A stretch of 64,000 bases of DNA from positions 434,001-498,000 of the forward strand of contig JAFEMH010000529.1 in the NCBI GenBank assembly GCA_022495995.1, written 5' to 3'. The translations under genes were made by a program, and so were the position numbers. This DNA is from Adenophora triphylla var. japonica. Taxonomy: Eukaryota; Streptophyta; Magnoliopsida; Asterales; Campanulaceae. This document shows positions 21,895 through 35,175 of this stretch, in pieces (the first letter of the stretch is position 1; each line of letters opens with the position of its first letter). The notes under the pieces are model-generated. The model was not told the DNA's origin. It searched no databases and worked only from the letters and a program-made list of their open reading frames with translations.

Positions 21895-23683
21895 TGTAAG
21901 TGCTCCAATTTGAGTCGTTATTATTTTCGTTAGAAAATTAACGAAAGTTTTAATATTACTAACATTTCTAACAATTCCTAACCTTTCTAACAAAGTGAGG
22001 GTAGATTAGGGATTGCCATTTAAAGTTAAACCAAGAAAAGAATCTCAAAAAGCAAAAGAAATTGGAAAAATCCGAATTGGGCAAGTTGAAAAACAAACTG
22101 CTGGAATTTTCTGAAAATATTCCTCCCGTCCAAAGCCTCGGAGCAAGATTTAATGCACCGGGCACGCGACCTACCCTCCGCGCGGATCAAAATGATCCTT
22201 TCTTTGCCTATAAATTGAACCCTCCTCTCTCGCCTTATACAACACAATTTACACACAAAGAATATCACTCGGTGAAAACAAAGAGAAAACAAAGTGGGAA
22301 TCCTTAGATTGCCACCATTTTCTCTTGAGTCTTTCCCAATCTCACTTCAGACACTCTCAAATCACTCCCATTCATACTCCTAAACACACAAGCTCAAGCT
22401 TAAACCATCACCAAAGAGGAGGATTAGAGAGAAAACATAGAGGACTTAAGTGTTATCTACTTGTTTTCTCTTTGACAAACTCTAATCATCAAACCCTAAA
22501 CACATTCAAATCTTGATACTCCATTCAAGCACAAGCTCATACACAAGGGAAGATAGGTATAACCTCCCTCTTCCTACCCTAAATCTCTCTCCTTCATGCA
22601 TGCATCTCAAGCTTTAAAGATGTAGTTTGTTCATCAACTCATTTGTTGTTCATCTTTGCTTGACCTAAAAATGTAGTCACCTTGGAATAAATTTCCAATG
22701 GATGACCATTTAAAAGGTCTAAATCATTTTCTTACTCACTTAAAAGTGTTTTTCTAAAGATCATTCACTAAAAAGTGTTTTCCAAAAATCATTTTCATAC
22801 ACAAAATCTTTCTTTCAAAGGATGAAATTCCCCTTCCCAAGCAAATGAAATGCTTGAGATCACTAAACAAAGCCTAGGGAAATGGGGACAAGCATGGATG
22901 CAAAACCCCCTTTAAAATCATGTTTTTCCTTCTTGAGAAGTTGCTGTCCAGTAGCAATTTTCTAAGACCTCTGTCCATGGTCTAATTTTTTGGACATACA
23001 GAAACTTGTAATTTGGTGTTGACTACAAAATACTTTTTGTAGCCAACATCCAGAGATTTCCATACATATTTTTATTTTATTTTTTGCGTGAGTAAAACTC
23101 CTTTTTTCAAATTTTCTTTTAAAGGTCAGTTCATCAGTCTCTGGAAATCCAGATTTCATATCTGAGATTTCCAGAAGATTTTAGTCCACCAAATCATCTC
23201 CAAAATGGAAAGTTCTTTTACAAAAACTTATTTAAGGTATTTTGAACATTTTTCATTCTCGGACTTTTCCCAGATTCTGGAGTTTTAAAGCCCTAAAGTC
23301 CATTTCAAAATCAAGAGTCCACTGCCTTTTCATTCTGGCAGAAATGGTTTTCAACTTCAAAAATCTTTTGAGTATCAAAACTCAACCCAAAAATCACAAC
23401 AAAAATCATGGGATCTGTCCAAAGTCTAATAAAGAATTTCCAATTTTTACTTTTCTGAGTTTCAACTTATTTTGGCCAAAGGAACACACACACACACACA
23501 CACACAAAATGGTTTTTAAGCTTGAAAGACTCGTTTACGAGGCATTCCGGTGCACACTAACGTCCTTCCCGGCGTGTAACGTGACCTCCGAACCCAAATT
23601 TCTAATCTCGGGCATTTTTCAAAGTTTTGGCCCTTAAAACAAAATGGCGTGGCGACTCCGTTTGATTTCAAAAATCGGGTACA
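21895..23683 (+). repeat. Left LTR
   Basis: About 1.79 kb with the end approximate. A candidate promoter-proximal stretch is GCCTATAAATTGAACCC at about 22207. A (CA)n microsatellite lies at about 23486-23505. The copy at 35597 aligns along most of its length with many substitutions and indels. Confidence 0.7.
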
Positions 23684-25080
23684 TCACAAGCAGGGCGACT
23701 GGGATTGATAAGCTTTTTCTTAAAAAATGATATTTGGTATATTGGTGGAAACCATTAAACTTCCCGTTACCGCCTCCTAACACGAGTCGGGGATAAATTG
23801 TGGTTTAACAATCCCACGTACCGGTATCATCGTTTTCAAAAAAAAAATGGAAAAGCTTTTGAGGGTCAAGCTTCCGTCCCGCTTTAAAAACCGTTTGTTG
23901 TGTGTGTGTGTTGATTTTTGCACATTTTCGTGTTGTTTTGGCCGCCTCGGAAAAAGTCAAAATTTTGACTATCGGAATCATGTCCCTAACTCGTCGGAAT
24001 TTTTGTGCTTATGTGCTTATGTGTTCATTAAATTTCAAAAAAAAAAAAATTCAAAAAAAAAAACTTCAAAAAAAAATTTTTTCAAAAAAAAAAGAAAATT
24101 TTCAAAAAAAAAATCATGCATCATATTTTTAAGACACATGAAAGATTTCTATTTTACTCAGAAAAAGAAGATAGATCGCTTGCACACTACGCGCACGTGA
24201 CCTTACACCGCACACTACGTCCCTAACCCGGGAAATCCTTGTCGCGGCCCGTTTGGTCTTATTACGCCTCTCGGTGCAAGCACAGACTACCCAAACATCC
24301 CATGGAGCCTCGTGTCGACTATGCACTTGTCCGTGACACACTTTGTCCGAGACCCGCTGGTTTTTAGTTTGGTCCGTGTCATGCCCCGTCTCGTGTATAG
24401 ACCTTTCCTTTCAAGCCTTTGCTCGGCATACCGACTCAATATCTTTCTGGGACCCTAATCGCCGAAGTTCCGCCGGTTTTCCGCCGCGTACTTTGACCAA
24501 GATATTGACCGGCGCCTTGACTTCGCTCGATCGGCACAAATTATACATCGACTCCCAAAGATGACACCGAGTCATCAAGGATTAATGATTATTCCATGCC
24601 TAATTACGGCTTAACCGACGACAAGTCAAGATCAATTGTGGACATTTATCACCCAAATCATGCCGACTTTTCGTCGAGCTCCTGACATGATCTTGACTTT
24701 GACGTCGCCTTGTCCGTAATTTACATCGAATGCTCGTTAAGACTCGATTACCCGCCGTACTTTTAGGATCGTTTTTCTTCTGGCGGTGGGACCCGCTTGC
24801 CCTATAGGACCTCGCCCGGGCCGTCCACCCCGGGAGGTCGAAATACAGTGGAATACGAGGGGCTTATAGACGTAGTGACGGGGCCCACCGATCCAGATCC
24901 AGAGTAGTTTGTGAAAAAGAAGAGCAATCTTTTCCAACCGATTAGGTTTAATAAAACATGTTTTAAGTAAATTTAAACAAATAATCGCATGTTGCATGAG
25001 CCCTAAGCCCAAACACCAACCTCGTTCCGCTTTCCCGAGTCCGAACCACACCCTTTCGTGCCTTCCACAAGAAGCAAAGT
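23684..25080 (+). other. Leader of the second LTR element
   Basis: Non-coding leader. It holds a TTCAAAAAA-rich tract (24035-24118). Bases about 23730-23850 (GGTGGAAACCATTAAAC and GGATAAATTGTGGT) recur inside the CACTA element at 58195-58300. No coding region recognised. Confidence 0.5.
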
Positions 25081-27640
25081 TTGGATCAAGCCCCGGGTCA
25101 TCGTTTGTTCAAATTTCGGCCATTCCGGAGTCGATACTTCATCGGTTTCCTCCTCGCTTCACCAAAGTTTCGTAATGGCCAACTCGTAGGAGAACAAATG
25201 GGGGACGTACAATCCGCACCCCGAAAATCCGCAAAATGCCGAGCAAAGGGAATCGATGTTGGAACGTATAAGACAACATCAAGAGGCTCGTATCACGCCG
25301 CTATTGGAAGGTATCGTAAACCTGTGGGCTAGCAATTGTTCGCAACCCTAATGGAACCTTTACTGATGCGAAGATTGGAACTAATTACCCTCCCTGCATG
25401 CCAACTACCGTCAAATGCCCCGTTCCCTTTCGTGTGGAACTACTAATGGGCCAAGCATCCCCACCTATCACTCACCCGCCTCTCGCCTCATCGTATCGAT
25501 ACTCCTCAACACCCGATCTTGGTCAACTTCCCCGCACCTCTCGCCACCTTTGGGTTTCAACCGCCTGTTTCGCCCGCAGCCTTGAATGGGTCGGGCCGCT
25601 ACTCCAAAACCTCGCCCGGCCCGGCCATCGGGCCCTGAATTGGTCGGGCCAAGACATCTCACCCCTACAACTCGATACTCCTCAACACCCGATCTAGGTC
25701 AACCCGCCCCCTGCCTCTCGTGTCTCACCACCAGATTGAATCGCTGCCTTTCGCCCCACACTTGGAAGGGGCCGGGCTTACTACTTCACAACATCACCCG
25801 GTTCGGGTCATCATCTCTAATGGGCCGGGCCACGACTTCTCAAGCCCAAAGAAGGTGACATGGCTCCGCAAGCCATTTTGGGTCGGGCTTGCTTCTCGTG
25901 CTCCATGGTTCGTAGGGGGCCGCCTTGCTTCCTCCAATTCTCAAAGCACACTTGCCCCTATGATACCGCAAGATCACATGGGCCACTGTGCTCTTATCAC
26001 CACTTCATCGTTTACCGTATTCACAACATCCTCCAAGCTCTACCTCGTCCCTCCGGCTGGGAAGTCCAACAAGGTCAAATGCTCCTCATCAAATTCTCCA
26101 CCCTACTGCTACGCAAGCCGCTCCCGCTCATCAAGTACAAGCATGCACATTACCCTTGTAGTCACGTTCCTCGCGTGGTCAAGACACGTTCACCCCTACT
26201 GCTACGATGCCTCAAATCTCATATCTTCAATGCCTTTTGGATCCACACTCACCGCTCCTCGGTATCCAACCATTACGAGCCATATATCCTCATCTTCGGC
26301 AACCGCTGTGCCTTATGAGGAGGGTTACTGGCCACGATTTTAATGCTCGATTGTCATCCCTCCCACCAAAGTACTTCCTACCGTGGTTTCATTTATCGAT
26401 GCCAATCTTGTGGCGTGTCGTGCCCCTAGTGTTCCTATTGACTCGTCCAATGGATTATTGAAAGAACCAACCGAGAAGGTACAAGAAAAGCCTAGCAACG
26501 AGAGTATCGACGATCGCCGACTCGGGCCATCTCACCATACCAATCTTGTGTATCCGACACGAATGAGGTTTACAAAAGGTCAAATCTCGACGATTACATC
26601 GATGATTACATCAAAAGGGTTCGTGCACGGGAAGCACTACGGGTCGGAACATGTCTCATCGCTATAAACCTTACCCTTCCAACACGGCCGCAACATCCAT
26701 CAAAGGAAAGAAGGCATTGCATACAAATGACGGCATCCAAAAGCAACCAAGAAATGGTGGTCCTCTAAGGCAACGAGAACATTTTGATGATTTTGGGATG
26801 CCCATGGGCTTAATTTTCAAGGGTTTAGTAAAGGAAGGCCTTTTGGAGCCTCTCAAGGACTACCATCCAAGGAGCTCAAATGCACCCTCGACATGAGTAA
26901 GCACCGCGCCTTCCATGATCATTATGGCCACACGACCGACAACCGCACAGCCTTGAAGAGAGCGGTTCAAAGGTTAATCGAAGCGGCAAGCTTCGAGCGC
27001 CCCAATAGACCAAAACCGGCAAACCCCGTTCGTAATGGTGACCAAGTCAATGACCAAATCTCGGATCAAAGAGCATTGAGAATTTATTCTCCCCAAAGGA
27101 GAAACCACATCCCGAGGATTTGGGTGTTCCCTTAAGCAAAGTTTTAAATAGCTTGCTAAAGCAGGTCTCCTCGAACCCATGAGAAACTATCGCCCCAAGG
27201 ATCCCAAAATCCCTTCGACACCACTAAGCATTGTGCTTTCCACCGCATCACGGTCATATAACCGACAACCGTACACCTTTGAGAAAGGCAATTCAGTGGG
27301 TTAATTAAGAAGGGCAAACTCGAGCGCCTCGCTGATCTCAACCCCGCCAATGATCATTTCCCAAACAACGCGAATGTAAACATGATTGAGTTTTATGATT
27401 CAAGCTCGTGAAGTCAATGGACTCGACAAGCCGTATGATTTAGTCGCAACAAATGTTGAGAATGGATGGTTTGACCGCAACAAGCATGTGGCCATGGCAA
27501 AGCCGGATTTGGTGAAATGCTTTCAACTCTCGCCCTCCGATAAGTTCACGATCGACGCCAAGGGTAAATGGGATGATAATGATCTGATGGCAGATGAGGC
27601 GACCGTCGTGGCCGGTGAGCGAGGAATTCCTTGAAGTTAC
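25081..27640 (+). pseudogene. Decayed gag-like region A
   Basis: Open stretches in changing frames. The 25.2-25.3 kb part reads as a gag N-terminal coiled segment (MLERIRQHQEARITPLLEG). At 26792-26985 and again at 27110-27310 a module occurs with the pattern FGxP...LVKxGLLxP...FHxxxGHTTDN. It resembles the Cys-His region of Tat gags but with the Cys residues changed. 27386-27634 is open but unrecognised. Many frame changes and stops; not a working gene. Confidence 0.5.
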
Positions 27641-28198
27641 CAAAGGCGAGCATAGTCTCGCCGAAGGGTAGAGACGTGGTCGAACAACAAAGAGTAGCTA
27701 GACTAGGGGCTACCCATCCTTTAATATTAAAACAGTCTTTTAGTCAACCTTCGTAGGTTCTAGTACTTTCTTCGTTCAATCAAGTTAATCTTAAATTTTC
27801 TATAAAAGAGTCTTTTTCTTTTCTCGCTAGACTTGAGACATTATTTGCACACCTACATTACATTTAATGAAATGGTTTTATTTTAAATGATCACTCGCAT
27901 TGCTCAACAAATAATCTCTGAAAATGATTAAGATTTTAATTAATCGGTGCGAGAAAGTCAACTAATGCCCTCCCTATATACTTTCCTTACCTCACAAATG
28001 CCTCCATCAAGCCATACACTTTCCAAAACATGTCCCCATCATAACCTTGACCAAGTCAACGACGGCGGCAGCATCGAAGAACAACAAAAGGTCACTCAAA
28101 GACGGGAGATCGACCCCATGTCGAAAAAAACAGGACTTGCCTCCGCCCCTACGCATCAAGAAAGTTCAAGCGTGCTTGCCTTCGTCCTCAAGTGCTCA

Positions 28199-28304
28199 AA
28201 AAAAAAAAAAAAAAAAAAAAAAAAAACAAAAAACAAAAAAAAAAAAAAAAAAAAAACAAAAGCTTCAAAAAAAAAATAAATCAAAAGCTTCAAAAAAAAA
28301 AAAA
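28199..28304 (+). repeat. A-rich low-complexity tract
   Basis: Long oligo-A runs interrupted by C and by AGCTTC. Lys-rich apparent frames here are artefacts of the tract. Confidence 0.85.
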
Positions 28305-30856
28305 TGAGGCCAGGGACCCAAAGACCGCCGATCGAAGGTTTGACATATGGGCAAAATTAAAGCCCGAAGAACGGAAGTTGTCGACAACAAGGGAGCGCTT
28401 AAAGCAACGGCAAAAACATATCATAAGCCCTTAAGCCGCATTCAAAATCTTTCTCCCCCGATAAAGGACGACGATCAAGAAGCAACGGAATCGCTCAAAA
28501 TGACTTGTCAAGGAACCACCTCGAGGCCCGCACCTTATCATCCAAACTTCCTATCCGAGCCTTTTCACCAAAAGTACCACAAATGTTCATACCCCTTTTC
28601 TAAAGCCAAACACGCTCAAGCCCGAACTACGGCGACTGAGCTCCTTATATTAAGGGGAACGTAGGCAACCGTAAATGGTCCTGGTCATAAACACATTCAA
28701 ATCCCAAGTAAAATTCGGTCTCATCAATGGCCCCTCCTATACACAATCCCTCTTCACCATTCGCCAACTTCGACTCTTGGTATCGCTGACTTTCTCCTCC
28801 TAATTAATCTAAATGTTTGTTCATATCGAGATTAGGGTCAATAACCCGAACATTAATAAAGGGTTTTAAGCAATCTTGTGATCATTTTGAATAAAACATG
28901 TTTTCGATGTCTCGACAAGTCTTCCTTTTCTACATTATAGGAAAAATAGAGCTAAACACTAATTTTCCGTCGCCAGGGGCTTCCATACACTTTTCCACAC
29001 CTTGTTGTGCTTATACTCTCTCAAAAGAGTCAAACCCAAAGCGAGTTCTTTGTGCCTTCATCAAATGAGGCCATCAAATAATACAAATCGGGATTCATCC
29101 CCACTTTTCGAAAAATATATGCCCCCGCAGTATACATTTCTAAATTGTCTTTCCTTTTACATTTTCTTCCGGTTGACTAATTGAATAAAGAAAATAATAA
29201 AGTAAATATAGAAGGATGGGTTGCCTCTTTTGCTACATGACAATTCAATTTGCATTAGAGCCGCACCGTACTCTTTAAGGGAGGACTTTCGTCAAGCCAT
29301 TTCTTTAGAGTGGGGCTTCTCTCGGTCACGCCGGTCCACGTTGGTTCTTCACTTTGCTACAAGACGGGTTGGGTCTCGTTCGCACGCCCGCAATGCCTAC
29401 CAAAGTTGAAGCCTCTAATTGTGTCGATTCACAATCATGAGACCGAGGCTTTACCAAGTCACTTCTTCAAAATCAAGACTTCGCAAATACATCTCTTCGC
29501 ACCAAGGCTCCGCCAAGCAAAGTGAGATTTGATCGCCATGTTGGTCATGGGTTTGTCAAGTGCGCTTCTTTGATGTCCAAAGATGAGGACGGAATTTTAA
29601 CCAGACCAGTAGGTTCATCATATTTCCATGGCTAATATTGGAATCCGAGTCCATAAAAACTCCTTGTGCCAATCGAATGAGGTTTCGATGTTCATCCTTG
29701 GAAGATGTCGAAATTTTGGTTTGACGATTGCCCTCAACTCCCGATGGGACTTTCACGGTAGAAGAGGAAGAGGATCCCCATCCCTATCTTGGCCGACAGA
29801 CTACCACCACCTTCCTCACATGGAACCTCCACACACTCTTCTCAACATCGCCATCCTTTTAGCCTCTGGCCCGGTATACATTCACAGCTTCGGGCCTGGG
29901 ATGCTTTGGGGAAACAAGTTGACTTCAGTCCGATTTGGGCCGCATGGTATGCCTCAATCACAATTGGGGTCGGCCTCGGTATGTCGCAGCTTGGTACGCC
30001 TCACAGCTCGGTACGGATCGGTCGGGGGCTTCTCACATCGGATTGGTATAACTTCTCGGTTGGGTTTGGGACGGCGGTCAACTATGGATCGCTTGAACTT
30101 CGCCCAGCTGAATGCCTCGACAAGAACCCTAGTTCAAGATATCCAATCCCCGCACCGCACAAGCCTCACAAGATCCCTTCATGACCGTCTCAACGGACAA
30201 AGAAACCTAAATACACTGCACTGGACCCATGCGCCCGACGTGACCGACCGGGCTCACGCCTACGCCCGGGGGCAAAATCAAGACGGAATGTCTTCTCATG
30301 GTTGGGGTTACCTTCGAATGCCACAAAGAAATTGGAATCCCACCTCGCTTTGGAACCAATCTATCGTGGCCTTCGCAAAGAATAGCTTGGAATGCTTCCA
30401 CAGCCGGTCCAGGTGGCAACAGCCAGGAGCCTCCTCGAATGATGCTAGCTCGCCCGCTCCTCACACAAATTTTCACAAATCCATTCCTCACTCAAGCTTC
30501 ACGGGTTACCAAGCCTCCATCCCGCTTTCATCGGGATCACCAGACCGCAGCATTCCCCGGTTATGCACCTTCGCCTATGCAATTCAACAATCGTGACAAG
30601 CAGTCGCACTTAAGCCTACTTATGGGCCTCACTCCGAAATCCGAGTTACCCGGCCTACATCAAGATCGCTTCGCCCTCTTGCGCTGAAAATCAACAAAGA
30701 CGCCGCAAGGTTCTATCCCTTTGCCTGTGGTCCTACTCGAGCTCCCCTGGTGATTCGGGCCAAGGACAGATTTCACTCTACGTCCCCGTGACGGCCGTTT
30801 CCTCCACCTCGTTCGCCGCCGCAGTAGCTCCTCTCTCTAGCTCGCCGCCGGTTTGA
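28305..30856 (+). other. Interior of the second LTR element, nothing recognised
   Basis: Moderately GC-rich, broken by stops in all frames. Long apparent frames at 29628-30596 and 29789-30184 have unlikely composition and no recognised family. Possibly degenerate gag or filler. Confidence 0.4.
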
Positions 30857-31930
30857 ATGCCACTGGTTCCACCACAAGACCCTCATTTGGCTTGGTTCAT
30901 GGAACGACACAAGGAAATGAAAGCACGTATTGCCGAATTGATCGCTAAGAAGTCTGCTTCCGCCAACGAACCCGACTCCTTTGTTCCCCACAAATTCGTG
31001 ATGCCTAATTGGATCTCTTTGATGGCACCGCATGCCCGAAAACCCATCTCGGACACGTATACCTTGGCAATGAAGGCAAAAGGGTGCACCAATCAGCAAT
31101 GGGCCGACTATTTCGCCTCTCTTTGAAGTCCAAAGTGCTCTAAAATGGTTCTTCCGCTTAAAACCCGAGGCCGGGGCTACATGGGACCATATTACAAGTG
31201 CCTTCACGTAAAAGTATAAAGTTAATTTTATGGTTGACTTGCGTACAACAATGCAAATGGCCCCGACGAGAACATCGGGGATTTTTACGAGCATTGGAAC
31301 TTGAAACTTAGCGAAATGGCAACTCCTCCTTCAAGAGGAACAACTAGACATCTTTCGCTCATGCTTGAAACCACATCTCGAGGGTCTCACTTAGCAATTT
31401 CCCTATCCGGATCTACTGCAATGGTCAATTCCGGGCTAAATTTGAGAGGGCTTACAATCGCCAGCAAGTTGTTGCACCTCGCTTACGAATACCGGTTTCT
31501 TCCACCTCCAACACGACTCCTGCCTAGCCCTATTCGGGACAGGATTACAACAATGCCACTCCTTTCGTGCCAAGGAAAGGTGATGTGCCCAAGTCGCGAA
31601 GCATTAAGCTTGAAGATTTCGGAATGCCTCTGAGCGACGTCTTTCAGAGATTTGTGAAGGAAGGTTTGACTAGCAACCATCAGCCCATGGATCCCGGTGT
31701 CCCTTTGGACACAACTAAACTCTGTGCTTCCCACTAGTATGCTCCTGAAAAAGGGCAGTGTGAGAACTGATCGAAAAAGGGTACCCCAAGGACCCAATAC
31801 AGTCAACAATCCATTCCCTAAAAAAAAAAGTAGGGTGAATATGATTGAAGCAATGAACAAGCCAAGTGCCACTATGGCTAACAGGTCCCATATGGAAGAC
31901 ACTCTTCGAAGAGAGGATTGTAGTTTCATA
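30857..31930 (+). pseudogene. Decayed gag-like region B (capsid part)
   Basis: 30857-31126 encodes an N-terminal gag segment (DPHLAWFMERHKEMKARIAE). After a frame change near 31100 the capsid homology continues as WFFRLKPEAGATWDHI and, from 31255, ENIGDFYEHWNLKLSEMA and SREEQLDIF. This is the retrotransposon gag region of Ty3/gypsy elements. A third copy of the FGMPL...VKEGL module follows at about 31617-31760. No protease is seen downstream. Several stops and frame changes are present. Confidence 0.68.
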
Positions 31931-33122
31931 GTCGTTATCAAAGATGGGTTTCTTACTTCATGACAACTTCACCTTGAGGGCTCTCACGTTGATCGATTGG
32001 CTCGGCACTTCATCAGTATGTCAGTTTTACAGTCAAACCTTTAACTGGACCTCTGTAGTGACGCTTTGTCAAACCTGGGGCTTCATCAAATCATTCAGAG
32101 AAAGATTTCGTGGCTTTCGCCATGTCTCTTCCACGGAATGGGGCTTTATCAAGTCACACCCATCTTCAGAAGAAAGGCCTAGTCACCTCAACAACTATCT
32201 TGGAGTTTCAGCTTTAGAACTTGATATATGGCAACTCCCTGCATCATCAAAAGTTGAGAATTGGGAATCTCCTCATATCAGCATTTCGCCAAATCATTCT
32301 CCAAATTTATGTCAAATCACAACTAACCCAAGCGAAAGAGGGTTCATTCATGTCAACATACTTTGATTCTAGAGCACATTGCCATCAGCTTCAAATGTCC
32401 GAGACTGAAAAGAAATTTCAATCGAGACCCGGGGTTCAAATCCAACTTCATCCCAAGATCAAAATTGACCTCATCAACGACATGCAATTCAGTCCGCGAC
32501 CTAAGGATATCACCCCACCAGCTGAAAGCTTGTCCCAAACAGTCCACAACACATACAAACCCTCTCACCACATGCATCCCCACAAAAATCTCCCCAGGGC
32601 TCATGTAACATGCAAAACATGAATCAATAAAAAAAAAACCTAAGCTATTGCGAATCATTTTTAGTTCCATGCATGCATCCATCATCATGAATATCATATG
32701 TGCATTTTGTCCCTTTGCTAACAAATGTAGCAATTCAAGCACGAAAGACCAGTTTTCCATCACTACCCGAAGCCACCCCGCAGCAAAGATGGTCTCCACC
32801 GAAACGTAATTCCAATGACTTCAACAAATGACTGATACCTCAGACACATTAGGACAACACCACCTTGTCTCCAGGTCTACAGTGCATCAAGTCCGTGAAG
32901 ACATCTTCCGACATCTCCAGTTCGGCAAAGGCGACCTCCAATGGATGAAGACAGCCTCCAGCATCTACAGTTTAGGAAAGATAGTCCCCATGTCTATAGC
33001 TTGGCAAAGACAAGCTCCGACATCTGCAACTTGCTAAAGACGACCTCCAATGTCCACAAATGGATGAAGACAACCCCCAACATCCACAAACATATGAAGA
33101 CCGCCTCCAGTGTCTACAATTC
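31931..33122 (+). other. Degenerate repetitive stretch of the second LTR element
   Basis: Loosely repeated phrases occur, such as GGGGCTTCATCAAAT/GGGGCTTTATCAAGT at 32080-32155 and AAGACNNCCTCCANCATC at 32900-33115. No gene recognised. Confidence 0.45.
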
Positions 33123-33317
33123 CGTCAGGGACGCCAAGTTCTCAAATGCAAGTCGGTCAGGGACGCCAAGTTCTCAAAATGCAAATCGGTCAGGGACACC
33201 AAGTTCTCAAAATGCAAATCGGTCAGGGACGCCAAGTTCTCAAATACAATTCGGTCAGAGGCGCCAAGTTCTCAAATGCAAATCGATCAGGGACGCCAAG
33301 TTCAAATGCCAATCGGT
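33123..33317 (+). repeat. Minisatellite, about 32-33-bp unit, six copies
   Basis: The unit contains GTCAGGGACGCCAAGTTCTC followed by AAATGCAAATCG. Copies differ by a few substitutions and one or two bases in length. Confidence 0.85.
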
Positions 33318-33759
33318 CAGAGGTACCTCACGCCCCTAAATGTTTCAACATCTCGATCAGATACATCGAGACTCTCAACACTATCAACTACCACACAACC
33401 CCCGCGACTTGCTCTCCTACAGGTAAGCACATCAAAGGTACGTTAGTCCCTCAACATATCTCAAATGTTGCATGATTACCCATAGCTTTAGCTATCTCTA
33501 TCTCCGCAAATAGCAACGGAAGCTTTAGTTCCTTAAGGTGACAGCCTCCGAATTATCAAAAGGCTCAGGATCCTAGACCTGTTCCTAACTGTCCAGTGGA
33601 TTTCGAACTACGTCCAGGCTTGATTCCCACTCGGGATACGTAGGTAGCCTACCATAGGTCCAGACGCTTGACCGACACGGTCACCCTTTTTCCCAATAAT
33701 CATCGTAAGCTCTAATCTTCCCCAGCAAGAATGCCCTCAAATAGTCTCCTTCAACCTCG

Positions 33760-33870
33760 ATTTAGGTTCATACTCCTGAACTAAGTCCTCATTTAGGTTC
33801 ATACTCCTGAACTAAGTCCTCATTTAGGTTCATACAATAGAACTAAACCTCAACTTAGGTTCATCCCTGA
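33760..33870 (+). repeat. Minisatellite, 31-bp unit, about 3.5 copies
   Basis: The unit begins ATTTAGGTTCATACTCCTGA and continues ACTAAGTCCTC. The later copies diverge. Confidence 0.82.
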
Positions 33871-34045
33871 CGAAAGCCAACGGAATTTCGTCTCTTTCAC
33901 CTCCGGCAGCAAACGTAAGACCGATCCCTTCAAATGAAGTCCACGAAAGATCGTCTATCCTCGCAGTCCGTCCCCAACGAAAGGATACGAACATCAAAGG
34001 AAATCATTTCAAAACAAGTTAATACCTCCAGATCACCTTTTATCA

Positions 34046-34790
34046 AGGTTCGAGGCACCTAAGACGCCATCATCAAGGTTCGAGACACCTAAAATGCCAT
34101 CATCAAGGTTCGAGGCACCTAAGACGCCATCATCAAGGTTCGAGGCACCTAAAACGCCATCATCAAGGTTTGAGGCACCTAAGACGCCATCATCAAGGTT
34201 CGAGACACCTAAAATGCCATCATCAAGGTTCGAGGCACCTAAGACGCCATCATCAAGGTTCGAGGCACCTAAAACGCCATCATCAAGGTTCGAGGAACCT
34301 AAGACGCCATCATCAATGTTCGAGGCACCTAAAACGCCATCATCAAGGTTCGAGGCACCTAAGACGCCATCATCAAGGTTCGAGACACCTAAAATGCCAT
34401 CATCAAGGTTCGAGGCACCTAAGACGCCATCATCAAGGTTCGAGGCACCTAAAACGCCATCATCAAGGTTCGAGGCACCTAAGACGCCATCATCAAGGTT
34501 CGAGGCACCTAAGACGCCATCATCAAGGTTCGAGGCACCTAAAACGTCATCATTAAGGTTCGAGGCACCTAAGACGCCATCATCAAGGTTCGAGGCACCT
34601 AAAACGCCATCATCAAGGTTCGAGGCACCTAAGACGCCATCATCAAGGTTTGAGGCACCTAAGACGCCATCATCAAGGTTCGAGGTGCCTAAAACGCCAT
34701 CATCAAGGTTTGAGGCACCTAAGACGCCATCATCAAGGTTCGAGGCTCCTAAAATGCCATCATTAAGATTTGAGGCACCTGAAACTCTAT
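34046..34790 (+). repeat. 30-bp minisatellite, about 25 copies, with higher-order order
   Basis: The unit contains CCATCATCAAGGTTCGAGGC followed by ACCTAAGACG or a close variant. Because 30 is divisible by three and the unit lacks stops in some frames on each strand, it stays open both ways (PSSRFEAPKT per unit on plus, GASNLDDGVL on minus). Variant copies (GAGACACCTAAAATG) start at about 34081, 34201 and 34381, indicating amplification of larger blocks (120-180 bp). Confidence 0.93.
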
Positions 34791-34869
34791 CACTTCGATT
34801 TCGACACACAACACGAGGAAAGCGATAAATCGCAATCATCCCCTAATTCGACGAACCGAAATCATTACC

Positions 34870-35175
34870 AGGGCGACTTCCCATAAATAGTCAAATCTCA
34901 GGGCAAATTTCCAAAAATAGTCAAATCATAGGGCGACTTCCCAAAAATAGTCAGATCTTAGGGTGACTTCCCAAAAAAATAGTCAAATCTTAGGGCGACT
35001 TCCCAAAAAATAGTCAAGTCATAGGGCGACTTCCCAAAAATAGTCAAATCTCAGGGCGACTTCCCAAAAAAATAGTCAAATCTTAGGGTGACTTCCCAAA
35101 AATATTCAAATCTTAGGGCGACTTCCCAAAAATAGTCAAATCATAGGGTGACTTACCAAAAATAGTCAAATCTTA
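34870..35175 (+). repeat. Second minisatellite, 30-33-bp unit, about 10 copies
   Basis: The unit contains AGGGCGACTTCCCAAAAATA followed by GTCAAATC. Unit length varies through the A-run. Confidence 0.88.

Noticed and set aside
28047..28434. Lys-rich proteins
   Set aside because: Created by the oligo-A tract at 28199-28304 in several frames at once.
29628..30596. 322-residue gene in the second LTR element
   Set aside because: Composition is unlike a protein family, overlapping frames are also open, and it lies in decayed retroelement interior.
34046..34790. CRISPR-like regular repeats
   Set aside because: Units are directly adjacent with no unique spacers, and the context is a plant retroelement. 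This is a minisatellite.
34033..34839. Two long repeat proteins on opposite strands as real genes
   Set aside because: Both frames are simple consequences of a stop-free 30-bp tandem repeat; no start context, splice or family supports a gene.
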